64,000 nucleotides of DNA from JAWSVE01 sp050789445 (GTDB lineage: Bacteria > Pseudomonadota > Gammaproteobacteria > Pseudomonadales > Cellvibrionaceae), in contig JAILXR010000001.1 in the NCBI GenBank assembly GCA_050789445.1, positions 186,001 to 250,000 on the forward strand. The letters run 5' to 3'. Positions 18,202-27,037 of the stretch are shown here, one piece after another (position 1 is the first letter of the stretch; each line of letters opens with the position of its first letter). A program made the translations under genes and the position numbers. The notes beneath the pieces were generated by a model. That model had not been told where the DNA came from and made no database searches. It saw nothing but the letters and a program-made list of their open reading frames with translations.

Positions 18202-19062
18202 ATGGAAACATCTCAAATCGAGTCATCCAAGCAAGGCATCTTATATGTTGTTGCGACGCCTATTGGTAATTTGGGTGATATGGTACCGCGTGCCGTAGAA
18301 ACACTACAACAGGTAGACCTCATTGCAGCCGAGGATACACGGCATAGCACGCGTTTATTGGCACATTTTCACATTTCCACGCCGATGGTGGCTTATCATA
18401 ACCATAATGAAGGCGATAGTGCTCAATGGCTGATCGATAAGATATCTCGGGGCCAGTCAATCGCTCTGATATCGGATGCGGGAACGCCGCTCATTTCTGA
18501 TCCTGGCTATCGTTTGGTTAAAATGGCTCAGGAGTCATCGGTTCGAGTTATCCCAATTCCTGGAGCATCTGCTCTTATTACCGCATTGTCAGCCGTAGGA
18601 CTGCCATCCGATCGGTTTATTTTTGAAGGTTTTTTACCAGCCAAGGCAACACATCGACAAAAACAGTTAGAACTTTTAAAAAATGAATCTCGTACGTTGA
18701 TTTTTTATGAAGCCCCTCATCGAATCGAAGACTGTTTAACAGATATGGCGGACATTTTTGGTGAAGATAGAAGGTTAGGGTTGGCCCGTGAGTTGACAAA
18801 AACTTTTGAAACGATTGTTGTTGATTCTGCTAAAAATATTGCAGAATTTGTCGCCAGTGATGCTAATCAAAGAAAAGGCGAAATAGTGATTGTGGTACAT
18901 GGCGTCGAATCAAAAAAAGAAGCCGTGCTTAATGCGGAAGTTGAGCGAATTTTAAAGCTGTTACTAAATCAGCTTCCTCCTAAACAAGCCACAGCATTAG
19001 CTGCTGATATTACCGGTGTCGATAAAAAAATATTGTATAACTGGGCTGTTGAAAACAAATAA
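18202..19062 (+). CDS. rsmI: 16S rRNA (cytidine-1402-2'-O)-methyltransferase
   Basis: SAM-dependent methyltransferase of the tetrapyrrole-methylase fold that modifies C1402 in the ribosomal P site. The 286-residue protein has the family signatures LYVVATPIGNLGDMVPRA, AAEDTRHS, SDAGTPLISDPGYRLV and IPGASALITALSAVGLP. An AGGATAAAC stretch precedes the ATG. It is divergent from lpoA, exactly as in E. coli, and its stop is 1 bp from the convergent lipoprotein gene. Confidence 0.96.
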   Translation: METSQIESSKQGILYVVATPIGNLGDMVPRAVETLQQVDLIAAEDTRHSTRLLAHFHISTPMVAYHNHNEGDSAQWLIDKISRGQSIALISDAGTPLISDPGYRLVKMAQESSVRVIPIPGASALITALSAVGLPSDRFIFEGFLPAKATHRQKQLELLKNESRTLIFYEAPHRIEDCLTDMADIFGEDRRLGLARELTKTFETIVVDSAKNIAEFVASDANQRKGEIVIVVHGVESKKEAVLNAEVERILKLLLNQLPPKQATALAADITGVDKKILYNWAVENK

Positions 19063-19063
19063 A

Positions 19064-20665
19064 TTAAATGGATAGTGTTTTACAGTTTTGCTCAGCTTGA
19101 GTATTGGCGATAGTTGAATGACATAAAGTGAATATGGTCTTATGAAATTTTTCCAGAGCTGAGATTCGCTGCGGGTTTGTTTCCCAATTTTTTGCATTAT
19201 CAAGTAGAGTGTTCAATCGTTTGAAGTTTCTACCCGATAAAATATCAATAGGTCGTTCTAAATCATTAATTAATTGAGTGGTTATTGTAGAAATTTTTTC
19301 AACCTCTGTGGGTTTCATTCGCATTAGTCCCGTCACGTATTCAACACCCCACTGAAACTTGGTTGCATTCCCTGTGCTTGCTTCATAAGCGCTGGCAAGC
19401 CATTCCAGAGCAATATCATAATTCTTTTCTTTTTCTTCAAGTGACGCCAAGCCACTCATAAAATAATACGGTGAATCAGACTTCTCGATTTCTTTGAGTA
19501 ATAGGGTACGAGATAAATCATTAAGATGAGCAGCTTGTAAGACCTGATAACCTTTGTTGATGACAGTTTGCCTCGCCGATCCGCTTGTTGATAGATCCAT
19601 TTGATTAACATGATCTATAACTTGGCTTTTAGTGGCTTCGGGTAATTCAGTTGCTTTGGGGTTATTGAGCCAATACAAATATAATTGCGGATACCACGTA
19701 CCTAGTTGTTGTGCTTTTGAAAGCGAATCGTTGAAACGAATATTCTCCATACTGTTAGTCCAGAGAATTTCTAGATTAATTCGCTCGACGCCAGGTTTCG
19801 TGACGAGCTTTGTTATTTCTTCAGACTTAAACATAGAAAAATCTAAATTGGCAATCAACAATGATTGATCACTGAGAATGGTTTTTAGTTTCTCATAAGC
19901 GATTGTTGCACTTTCTTCGGAAAGAATTTCATTGTCGTCGATACGCTGAATTAATGACTGTAGAAACAAGCGAGACGATGCAAGCATATTACGTTTGGGT
20001 TCTGCATCTTCAGCGAGTTTATCCAGTAGTTCAGCAGTGCTGGCAATACCTAAATTGTTTTGATCCCAAGCGTAAAAGGCGAGCTGCGTGTAATCACCTG
20101 ATGTGAGTTTTTCTGGAGTCGCTAACGCTTTTTCAATTAACGACGACGTCTTTTTTAATCCGTTTAAGCTAAGCGCTAAAACCGTGTTATATCGATCGAT
20201 ATCAATCCCCCCAGGTATCCGAGTCACTTCTTCTCCGGCGGGATTAAAGACGATCATAGTCGGATAGCCTTTGACGAAAAACTTTTCTCCCCAGAGTTGT
20301 GCTCGATCGGTATCGCCATCTAAATACACCGGGACAAATAATTCTGATTGCGCAATAAAATTGGGACTTTTAAAAACAGTCTGTTTTATTTCTTCACAGG
20401 GAGGACACCAAATCGCTCCCCAATATAAAAACAAAGGCTTCTTGAATTTTTTTGCATCGGCAAAGGCTTGTTCAATAGTGCCTTTATACCATCGAATTAT
20501 TTCTTTGTTTTCAGGTTTCGTTTTTTCTACAATGTTTAGCGCTGATTCAGAGGGAGTCTCGGTACTCTCAGCAAGTGTTGGACCTTTTGGTTTCCCATCG
20601 CAAGCAATCAATAATAAGGCTATAACACTAAAGAAGAGGAGTATGGGTCTTGAATGTGTATTCAT
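19064..20665 (-). CDS. Thioredoxin-like lipoprotein
   Basis: 533-residue predicted lipoprotein. The start at 20665 is chosen because GGGAGC lies upstream and the protein then begins with a clean signal peptide ending in LLLIAC; an upstream alternative adds 12 residues. Asp at +2 after the lipid cysteine suggests retention in the inner membrane. A thioredoxin-fold domain (about residues 40-155) carries the active-site motif WCPPC. The remaining roughly 370 residues are helical repeats with no motif I recognise. Likely a periplasmic thiol-disulfide protein; partner unknown. The 3' end is convergent with rsmI. Confidence 0.75.
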   Translation of the reverse strand: MNTHSRPILLFFSVIALLLIACDGKPKGPTLAESTETPSESALNIVEKTKPENKEIIRWYKGTIEQAFADAKKFKKPLFLYWGAIWCPPCEEIKQTVFKSPNFIAQSELFVPVYLDGDTDRAQLWGEKFFVKGYPTMIVFNPAGEEVTRIPGGIDIDRYNTVLALSLNGLKKTSSLIEKALATPEKLTSGDYTQLAFYAWDQNNLGIASTAELLDKLAEDAEPKRNMLASSRLFLQSLIQRIDDNEILSEESATIAYEKLKTILSDQSLLIANLDFSMFKSEEITKLVTKPGVERINLEILWTNSMENIRFNDSLSKAQQLGTWYPQLYLYWLNNPKATELPEATKSQVIDHVNQMDLSTSGSARQTVINKGYQVLQAAHLNDLSRTLLLKEIEKSDSPYYFMSGLASLEEKEKNYDIALEWLASAYEASTGNATKFQWGVEYVTGLMRMKPTEVEKISTITTQLINDLERPIDILSGRNFKRLNTLLDNAKNWETNPQRISALEKFHKTIFTLCHSTIANTQAEQNCKTLSI

Positions 20666-20718
20666 TAGATTGCTCCCAGTTAAAATATGAAATTGGAACA
20701 TGCACAGGAATATTAGGG

Positions 20719-21252
20719 CTAAAGTGCTTCAATTATTTCTTGTTGGCTTGGCCGTGTTGTATAGCGAGTTTTTTTGCCATGATAATGATTGAAAAGTTGA
20801 TGATGAGATATTTTTGAAAATACATCGTTACGATTTTCGTAATCGCGAATCCAATTGATCAGCATATTAAGGTTTTCATCTTGGGCTTGTTTGGATGGGT
20901 ACTTATGAGGCTCCCAAGGACGCTCCCTCGCATTTTTTACGCAATCGCTGACCGATAAATCAAGATAAATAATGTGGGTTGCTTCACTTGATGCAAGCTC
21001 TAAAAGATCGGCATAGCACCCTTCGATAATCCATTGAGTATTATTACTTATAAATAGTTCAATAGCCGATGCGGATTCAGACAAAGGCATTCTTTGAGGT
21101 GGGTTTGTGGGTAGCCAAGCCAGAGTATCCAAGTCTAAATGTGTCACGCTGATTGATTGCGAAAGCGCACGAGCTAAGGTAGATTTGCCAGACCCAGAAT
21201 TACCGAAGATTAAGATTTTTTGATCTGAGTTAGAGCTATTGTCTGTTTGCAT
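20719..21252 (-). CDS. Small P-loop kinase-like ATPase (adenylate-kinase related)
   Basis: 177 residues beginning with a Walker A motif GNSGSGKST (about residues 17-25), then HLDLDTLAWLP and a CVKNARERPWEPHKYPS lid-like segment. This is the pattern of proteins annotated as FlaR-like topology modulation or adenylate-kinase-related ATPases. The substrate is unknown. It lies head to head with the GNAT gene across 46 bp. Confidence 0.7.
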   Translation of the reverse strand: MQTDNSSNSDQKILIFGNSGSGKSTLARALSQSISVTHLDLDTLAWLPTNPPQRMPLSESASAIELFISNNTQWIIEGCYADLLELASSEATHIIYLDLSVSDCVKNARERPWEPHKYPSKQAQDENLNMLINWIRDYENRNDVFSKISHHQLFNHYHGKKTRYTTRPSQQEIIEAL

Positions 21253-21298
21253 GGTTAATTTTAATATATGTGATAATTAAAAATATAAGAAGGATTTT

Positions 21299-21724
21299 AT
21301 GAGCAAAGCATATCGTATCAGTGATGATCGTCAAGAGATGAATCTTGATGTTGTCTATCAATACCTAACCAGATCTTACTGGTCCACGGGCATACCCAAA
21401 GAAACAGTAAAAAAAGCCATGGATAATTCACTATGCTTTGCTGTTTTCTGTGGGGATGATCAAGTGGGTTTTGCACGTATGGTAACAGATCAAGCTACAT
21501 TCGCTTATTTGTGCGACGTGTTTATTCTTGAGGAGCATCGGGGTAAAGGCCTAAGCAAAAAGCTAATGATATATATCAAAAACTATTCAGAATTGCAGGG
21601 GCTGAGACGAATAATGCTGGTGACTCGTGACGCACATGAGCTTTATAAACCCTTTGGATTTACTGAGCCAAACGCTCCTAACCTTTGGATGGAGATAAGT
21701 GATCCGGGGATTTATCAAACATAA
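21299..21724 (+). CDS. GNAT-family N-acetyltransferase
   Basis: 141-residue GNAT-fold acetyltransferase. Motif A with the acetyl-CoA pyrophosphate loop is seen as VFILEEHRGKGLSKKLM (about residues 77-93), followed by RRIMLVTRDAHELYKPFGF near the C-terminus. Start has AGAAGG upstream. The substrate cannot be told from sequence. Confidence 0.85.
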   Translation: MSKAYRISDDRQEMNLDVVYQYLTRSYWSTGIPKETVKKAMDNSLCFAVFCGDDQVGFARMVTDQATFAYLCDVFILEEHRGKGLSKKLMIYIKNYSELQGLRRIMLVTRDAHELYKPFGFTEPNAPNLWMEISDPGIYQT

Positions 21725-21834
21725 ATCACATGGTTTTTAACAGCTGGTGATGTAAATCTAATGCTAACAATCAGGGCAAGAACAAAAAGAAAATGTTTGT
21801 AAAAGAAGGATAGCGGACAGGGATAAAGAATAGA

Positions 21835-21860
21835 TAGGGACTGTGATAATACAGCCCCTA
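21835..21860. terminator. Hairpin between convergent genes
   Basis: TAGGGACTGT (21835-21844) and ACAGCCCCTA (21851-21860) pair with one mismatch around a six-base loop, between the 3' ends of the GNAT and beta-barrel genes. No strong T tract. Confidence 0.4.
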
Positions 21861-21879
21861 TTAAAAGCTAATGATTAAA

Positions 21880-22620
21880 TTAGAAATTAAAAACAACATT
21901 CGCCGTGAAAAAATTCACATTACGATCTTTATCAAAAGCTTCTCCGCCATCAACGGAGCGCACGGATTGTAATTGAAAGCGGCCACTGAATTTAGTTGAG
22001 AATTTGACTTCAACACCGGCAATAAAACTTCCTTCTGTTGACGAATCTGTGATGTGGTTGTCATCATAATCAGAGTAGCCGTCATCATCATAGTCGTAGT
22101 AAGAGTAATAATATTCATCATTACTACTGGTATAGAAGCCATAATAGTATCGTCTATAAACCTCAGTAGATGTTCTTGTGTAATAGATTCCTGGCCCACC
22201 AAACAATTTAACGTGTTCCGAGAGAGGGATGGAAAACAAAGCATTAAACCCTATTAATGTGACTGAAGTGTAACCGTCACGTTCAGGCACGCGAGATCTT
22301 GGTGTTTTCATTCCCGAAATCCCGCCAGTAGATAATTCAAAGGCAACATATTCGTTAACTTTAACACCCGAAAATATCTGAAAGGCAGTGCCATCGTCAT
22401 CACAGTCACGAGATAAGTCATCTTCACAGAAGTTGTCGATGACGCCTAATCCTAGGCCTCCTCCGATATACCACGGGGAAGCTATTGTTTGAATGCTAAA
22501 TGATGACGCTATAAATATGATGGTGCTAAGGGTTAATTTATCAATTAATCGATTGTTACAGTAGGATGAAAAAAGTTCTAATATTTTTTTAGGTCGCACA
22601 ATGAATTTAAAGTATTCCAT
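21880..22620 (-). CDS. Outer-membrane beta-barrel protein
   Basis: 246-residue predicted OmpA/OmpW-like small barrel. A long basic N-region (about 28 residues) leads to a signal peptide ending near TIASPW. The mature part has alternating hydrophobic strands, starting with WYIGGGLGLGVIDNF and ending in NFFTANVVFNF with the terminal Phe needed for BAM insertion. A surface-loop-like segment (about residues 150-195) is strikingly rich in Tyr and Asp. AAGGA precedes the ATG. Function unknown; acidic loops might bind cations. Confidence 0.75.
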   Translation of the reverse strand: MEYFKFIVRPKKILELFSSYCNNRLIDKLTLSTIIFIASSFSIQTIASPWYIGGGLGLGVIDNFCEDDLSRDCDDDGTAFQIFSGVKVNEYVAFELSTGGISGMKTPRSRVPERDGYTSVTLIGFNALFSIPLSEHVKLFGGPGIYYTRTSTEVYRRYYYGFYTSSNDEYYYSYYDYDDDGYSDYDDNHITDSSTEGSFIAGVEVKFSTKFSGRFQLQSVRSVDGGEAFDKDRNVNFFTANVVFNF

Positions 22621-22874
22621 AAATAAGATTCCTTGCAGATGTAAAGTTTTAAAAAGCAGAAGGATGTAAAATGGTGAATTTTGGCAATGAATTTTTACAA
22701 GGGTAGTGCATTATCCCATATCTATACTTAAGATGTAACGAACTGCTCACATCAACTGGTTGGTTGTAAGGTATTATAGGTGGCGCGTGTAAATGAGAAG
22801 GTTGGTATTATACTATTTATTTTCATGTCCCTTCTGCCTATGATAATGACTTTTAACGTGTTTGAATTAATTTG

Positions 22875-23315
22875 ATGTTTAATAAAATAGAAAATTTTCC
22901 ATTTGTTCAATGGCTTGTGTCAAATGAACTGGTATTAGTCTGGCTCGCAATTATTTCCGCAGCATTGTTTGTCCTTTCATTAGTATTCATACCTTGGTTA
23001 ATTATTCGGATACCAGCAAATTATTTTTCTGAGCCAGGGAAGTATCGTTCAGCGTTACTGGGGGGGCATCCTATAGCAATTATAGTGACTAAAATAATCA
23101 GAAATACAATTGCTGTCTGTTTTATTGTCTTGGGATTTTTACTATTGGTTTTACCGGGGCAGGGGTTGCTCACAATTTTGTTGGGTGTGTTTATTGCTGA
23201 TTTCCCAGGAAAGCATAAGCTAGTTAATTGGATAGTGGCTAAAAAAGGAGTTATGAAGACGATCAATTGGCTACGAAAGAAATCAGGAAAGGCTCCTATT
23301 GTTCTTGAGCGCTAA
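22875..23315 (+). CDS. Small inner-membrane protein, PGPGW-like
   Basis: About 146 residues with two to three hydrophobic helices. One ends in the motif LLVLPGQGLLTILLGVF, which resembles the PGPGW putative transmembrane family with Gln in place of the second Pro. The basic C-terminus is probably cytoplasmic. The ATG at 22875 is preferred over the adjacent TTG at 22872. Its 3' end overlaps the convergent glycosyltransferase gene by 20 bp. No function known. Confidence 0.65.
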   Translation: MFNKIENFPFVQWLVSNELVLVWLAIISAALFVLSLVFIPWLIIRIPANYFSEPGKYRSALLGGHPIAIIVTKIIRNTIAVCFIVLGFLLLVLPGQGLLTILLGVFIADFPGKHKLVNWIVAKKGVMKTINWLRKKSGKAPIVLER

Positions 23316-24486
23316 TTTTTTCTAAAATATCTTTATATTTTTCTTTCATGCTATTCCACGATAAATGCTGAATATCTTGTTTTCTATTTCCTTTAATCTC
23401 TCCTTTTGTAAGTGTCTTACTTTCTGATAGTTGTTTAATTTTTTCAGCTAATGCAGTCGCTTCTTGATTTGTTTTTTGTGTATATAAAAGGTTGGTATTA
23501 TTTATTTCTAAGTAGGATGTATAAAACACTTCCTTAGTAAACAGTTCTTGATAAGCCAGTCTATCAGGGACGATAGGGGTGCAGCCGGTAGCAACAGCTT
23601 CTAGAATAGAAATTCCTTGGAAGTCATGAAGAGCCGTAGAGAGAACGGCGTCTGACTCTTGTAATGTTTTTAAGTAGTGTTCTCTGTCTTCGATGTATCC
23701 CCATTCTCCTAACCAGTTATTTTGAATTAACAGTTTTTTGATTTCTTCAAATTCTATGGGTTGTTTTCTAAAGCTTTGCCCTAGAATATGAAATGTTAAA
23801 GCGCTTTCAGAAGGAATTTTTTTAAGCGCTGCTAATAACCGATCAGGCCCTTTGTCATATTCCCAGCGATGATTCCAAACAATAGTAAAGCGGGAGTTAT
23901 TCATTGATAATATTGACGAGTTCGATGTAAACAGTTCGGGATCAATTGGAACCGGAATCACCTGAGATTTTTCTTTTAATAGTTGAGCAATATCGGGTGG
24001 AATACCATCCGGTAATTTTTTCAGCAAATTCTCGCTCCCGTCTAAAAACGAATCGCGATTAAATCGGGTGTTGAAGACAATGGCGTCGGCACATAAGGCA
24101 GAATAAAGGCTGGTTAGTTGAGCTTCCACTTGAGAATTATTTGTAGATTTTTTTGAGTCCGAAGATTGTTTGTTATCTGAGATGGGGTAATAAAATTGAT
24201 TTTCATGAAAATAGACAATCGTAGGTATTTTGGTGAGTGCTGGAGACATGCCCCGTAATGCCGACAAATCCACCATTGATGTGGCCAGTATCAAGTCATA
24301 GGGTTGTGCCAATATTTCTTGTTTCGTAAAAGCCCACGTTAAGCTATTACCACGTATGCGCCAGCTAAAGTGTCGTGGTGGTAGTGTGAGTAATGTCCAG
24401 TCATGTTCTGGCAAATTTTTTACTAAACCATCTGCCCATTGTTTATGGCTTGCAGCATGGTAAGCGGACAATAATAAAATTCGCAT
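23296..24486 (-). CDS. DUF3524 glycosyltransferase, tRNA-queuosine mannosyltransferase-like
   Basis: 396-residue GT-B-fold enzyme. The N-terminal half has the DUF3524 pattern: ILLLSAYHAASHKQWADGL, a TLPPRHFSWRIRG stretch, SMVDLSALRG and FHENQFYYP. The C-terminal half is a GT4-type donor domain (HRWEYDKGPDRLLAAL, ILEAVATGCTPIVPDRLAY). Animal members (GTDC1/QTMAN) add mannose to the queuosine of tRNA-Asp. Bacterial members are usually annotated only as glycosyltransferases. The neighbouring genes are thiamine synthesis and a membrane protein, so context does not identify the acceptor. Confidence 0.8.
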   Translation of the reverse strand: MRILLLSAYHAASHKQWADGLVKNLPEHDWTLLTLPPRHFSWRIRGNSLTWAFTKQEILAQPYDLILATSMVDLSALRGMSPALTKIPTIVYFHENQFYYPISDNKQSSDSKKSTNNSQVEAQLTSLYSALCADAIVFNTRFNRDSFLDGSENLLKKLPDGIPPDIAQLLKEKSQVIPVPIDPELFTSNSSILSMNNSRFTIVWNHRWEYDKGPDRLLAALKKIPSESALTFHILGQSFRKQPIEFEEIKKLLIQNNWLGEWGYIEDREHYLKTLQESDAVLSTALHDFQGISILEAVATGCTPIVPDRLAYQELFTKEVFYTSYLEINNTNLLYTQKTNQEATALAEKIKQLSESKTLTKGEIKGNRKQDIQHLSWNSMKEKYKDILEKISAQEQ

Positions 24487-24566
24487 CGTTTTATGTTTCG
24501 TTTTTTGTTGCTAATAATTATTCTTGGTTTCCGGTAATAAGTACCTGTTTGATAATTATTTTAAAG

Positions 24567-25370
24567 TTATTTTTTTTGATGCCAAAAAGGTTGACCTATC
24601 GTTGGTGTACTTGGCTGTGCAGTTTGTTTTGTTGTCATTAATCCCGATAAAAAAGCTGACCTTCCTGCATTAATGGCATCGGCAAATGCTTTTGCCATGA
24701 TCGGTGGTTCTGCGGCCTTTGCGACAGCGGTATTCAATAGTACTGCATCAAATCCCATTTCCATGGCTTCGCAGGCTTGAGACGGCGCTCCGATCCCTGC
24801 ATCGATAATGAGAGGTGTATTTGGTAAGCGCTCTCGTAAAGTTTGTAAATTATATTTGTTCATTAAGCCTCGACCTGTACCGATAGGTGCTCCCCACGGC
24901 ATTAATACTTCGCAGCCAACGTCTAATAATTTTTGACAAACAATTAAATCGTCAGTGCAATAGGGAAGTATTTTAAATCCTCGCTGAATTAATTTTTTTG
25001 CTGCCTCTACGAGCGCGTAGGGGTCGGGTTGTAAATTATAATCATCGCCAATGACTTCGAGTTTTAACCAGTCGGTATCAAAAATCTCGCGAGACATTTC
25101 TGCCGTTGTGACTGCCTCTTTAGCGGATTTACACCCAGCCGTATTCGGCAATAATTTTTTACCGGTCGCTTTAATGCTTTGCCAGAAATTATCGCCGCCT
25201 TTATTGTTGGGATCTTGTCGTCGTAATCCGAGAGTGACAATGTCAGCTTGCGATAAAGCAATAGCATCTAATAAACTTTGTGGAGAAGGGTATTGTGCTG
25301 TACCGAGCAATAAACGGCTGTTAAACGTTTCGCCGTATAAACTTAAAAGAGAGTGATGATCAGGCTTCAT
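24567..25370 (-). CDS. thiG: Thiazole synthase
   Basis: Forms the thiazole phosphate of thiamine from deoxyxylulose phosphate, dehydroglycine and ThiS thiocarboxylate. About 267 residues. Motifs: LLLGTAQYPSP, NTAGCKSAKEAV, WLKLEVIGD (Schiff-base lysine), VLMPWGAPIGTGRG and DAGIGAPSQACEAMEMG. I use the ATG at 25370, which gives a normal N-terminus; a TTG ten codons upstream is also open. It is last in thiO-thiS-thiG and so under the TPP riboswitch. Confidence 0.95.
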   Translation of the reverse strand: MKPDHHSLLSLYGETFNSRLLLGTAQYPSPQSLLDAIALSQADIVTLGLRRQDPNNKGGDNFWQSIKATGKKLLPNTAGCKSAKEAVTTAEMSREIFDTDWLKLEVIGDDYNLQPDPYALVEAAKKLIQRGFKILPYCTDDLIVCQKLLDVGCEVLMPWGAPIGTGRGLMNKYNLQTLRERLPNTPLIIDAGIGAPSQACEAMEMGFDAVLLNTAVAKAAEPPIMAKAFADAINAGRSAFLSGLMTTKQTAQPSTPTIGQPFWHQKK

Positions 25371-25424
25371 CTTTTTCCAACTAATATTGTTAAAATTCAA
25401 ATAATGATGTTTTGAATCTGACGA

Positions 25425-25628
25425 CTAGCCGCCACCAACGGGTGCGACTACGTCAATTTCATCACTGTCTTGTAATATGACAGCATCATAAGTGGATCGG
25501 GCTACGAATTCACCGTTGATGGCAACGGCACACTTTTTTTCTGAAAAACGCCATTGAGTCATAGCGCCGCTGAGTAGTGTACCTTTCGCTATTTTTTGTA
25601 AGTCGCCGTTGAGTGAAATCGTAATCAT
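25425..25628 (-). CDS. thiS: Sulfur carrier protein ThiS
   Basis: 67-residue ubiquitin-fold carrier ending in the Gly-Gly motif (VVAPVGGG) that is adenylated and converted to a thiocarboxylate. The start overlaps the thiO stop by 4 bp; thiG follows 54 bp downstream. The activating enzyme ThiF and the thiC/thiE genes are not in this window. Confidence 0.95.
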   Translation of the reverse strand: MITISLNGDLQKIAKGTLLSGAMTQWRFSEKKCAVAINGEFVARSTYDAVILQDSDEIDVVAPVGGG

Positions 25629-26776
25629 ACAAAGTTTTCTGTTCTTTGTTTTTCTTGAAAAAGTTGAATGCTTTGCTCTATAAGAGCGGGAGCTAATAAA
25701 TATCCGTGGCGGTAAAGTCCGTTAATGCTGATGATATTTTTCCCTTGTTCATTGTTTGAATAATTTACCTTGGGGAGATTATCCAAATAAGCTGGCCGTA
25801 AATTCACATCGGTTTCTATCACGCGTGCTTCTGCGAATGCGGGATTGATAGTGTAGAGCGCACTCGATAATTCTAACGTAGATTGGAGACTGATGGGTGA
25901 GATATCTTCGCTTTCAATCTCGGTAGCGCCAATAATAAACTGATGATTGGGTTTGGGAACAACATATAATTTGTATCGAGGATGGCACAAACGGATCGGG
26001 TGAGTTAGCTGTACTTCTTTTGTTTCAACCCACATGATTTCTCCCCGTACACCACGAAGAGTTGGGTCAACCTCTTTTCGGCCTAATCCTCGGCAATCGA
26101 ATACCCAGTCGAATTTATCGAGTGTTTTTTTATTTGAAGTCGGATGTCTTTTTTCTTCAAGCGCTATTGGAGAATGTTCATGACAAATAACGCCATTGTT
26201 TAATATCACTTGGTATAAATTTTTTAAGAGCCGACGATTATCTAAAAAGGCTTCGTTGGGCAAAAACAAACCTTGTTGAAAATGATCAAGTTGAGGTTCT
26301 TTTTCTTTTAGTGCGGCGTTATCAAGCCAATGACTATTGTCGTCATTACCTAGCTTTCTTTGAAGATCATTTTTAAATTGTAGTAATTCTGAATGATCTT
26401 GTGGGTGAGCAACAATAATGCTGCCGTTTGCAGAGTATTGAATTGATTGGAAAGCTTTCTTCGTAGGATGATTTTGTAAATTGTTATTTAAATCGTCTAT
26501 CCATTGAGGCCACAGATCTAAAGATTGTAACCCTAAATTGTAAATCGATCGGTCAGATATCACGACTTCGCTTAAAGGGGAAATCATTGCGGCGGCAGTA
26601 TGTGCAGCACTGGCTGGCTTAGAAAAACTGCCCGCTTCAAATAACTCGACATAATGGCCAAGCTGGCTTAAACGCCAAGCTAATAAACGGCCGAGTAACC
26701 CAGCGCCAGCAATAGCGATAGAAAGGGCGGGGGCTTTAGTTTGTGCTTGGGTTATAGATGAAGAAGTTTTTTGCAT
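25625..26776 (-). CDS. thiO: Glycine oxidase ThiO
   Basis: FAD-dependent DAO-family oxidase that converts glycine to the imine used by ThiG. 383 residues with the dinucleotide-binding motif AIAGAGLLGRLLAWRLSQLG (about residues 21-40), a GVRGEI segment, and the C-terminal LRPAYLDNLPKV ... INGLYRHGYLLAPAL. First gene after the TPP riboswitch. Its ATG is only a few bases from the aptamer, and the only good ribosome-binding site (AGGA) is inside the conserved end of the aptamer. Confidence 0.94.
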   Translation of the reverse strand: MQKTSSSITQAQTKAPALSIAIAGAGLLGRLLAWRLSQLGHYVELFEAGSFSKPASAAHTAAAMISPLSEVVISDRSIYNLGLQSLDLWPQWIDDLNNNLQNHPTKKAFQSIQYSANGSIIVAHPQDHSELLQFKNDLQRKLGNDDNSHWLDNAALKEKEPQLDHFQQGLFLPNEAFLDNRRLLKNLYQVILNNGVICHEHSPIALEEKRHPTSNKKTLDKFDWVFDCRGLGRKEVDPTLRGVRGEIMWVETKEVQLTHPIRLCHPRYKLYVVPKPNHQFIIGATEIESEDISPISLQSTLELSSALYTINPAFAEARVIETDVNLRPAYLDNLPKVNYSNNEQGKNIISINGLYRHGYLLAPALIEQSIQLFQEKQRTENFV

Positions 26777-26780
26777 CTTG

Positions 26781-26865
26781 TTTCCTACGCAGGGGTTAAC
26801 CTGATCAGGTTCGACGGGTTCGGAAGTCTAGCACTTTCGATCTCAGCCAATTGGCGCCCCGACAA
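26781..26865 (-). promoter_or_regulatory. TPP riboswitch (thi box)
   Basis: On the minus strand the thi-box core elements appear in order: GGGGCGCC, GGCTGAGA, ACCCG, GAACCTGATCAGGTTAA and CCTGCGTAGGAA. The last element supplies the AGGA ribosome-binding site of thiO, nine to twelve bases before its ATG. This implies translational control: TPP binding would bury the site and shut off thiO-thiS-thiG. Confidence 0.96.
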
Positions 26866-26880
26866 GAAATATGAGGATGC

Positions 26881-26909
26881 AGTCTACTGGCGTTTTTGCA
26901 CTCTAGCAA
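26881..26909 (-). promoter_or_regulatory. Sigma-70 promoter upstream of the TPP riboswitch
   Basis: Minus-strand TTGCTA (26904-26909) and TAGACT (26881-26886) with 17-bp spacing place the transcription start about 10 bp before the aptamer. Supported by motif and by fit to the riboswitch start. Confidence 0.55.
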
Positions 26910-27037
26910 GCTGCTGATTCTTATTTTATTGATAGCCGTTAGTCGTGTTAGATCGCTGGTTCAGTGAGCTTAGGGGCTCAGAATAAGGTGAAAGGAAATG
27001 AGCGTGAAAAAGAATGATAAATAGGAGTCGACTAAAG

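Noticed and set aside
22054..22257. Plus-strand open frame of Val/Ile repeats
   Set aside because: Antisense shadow of the Asp/Tyr-rich loop of the beta-barrel gene.
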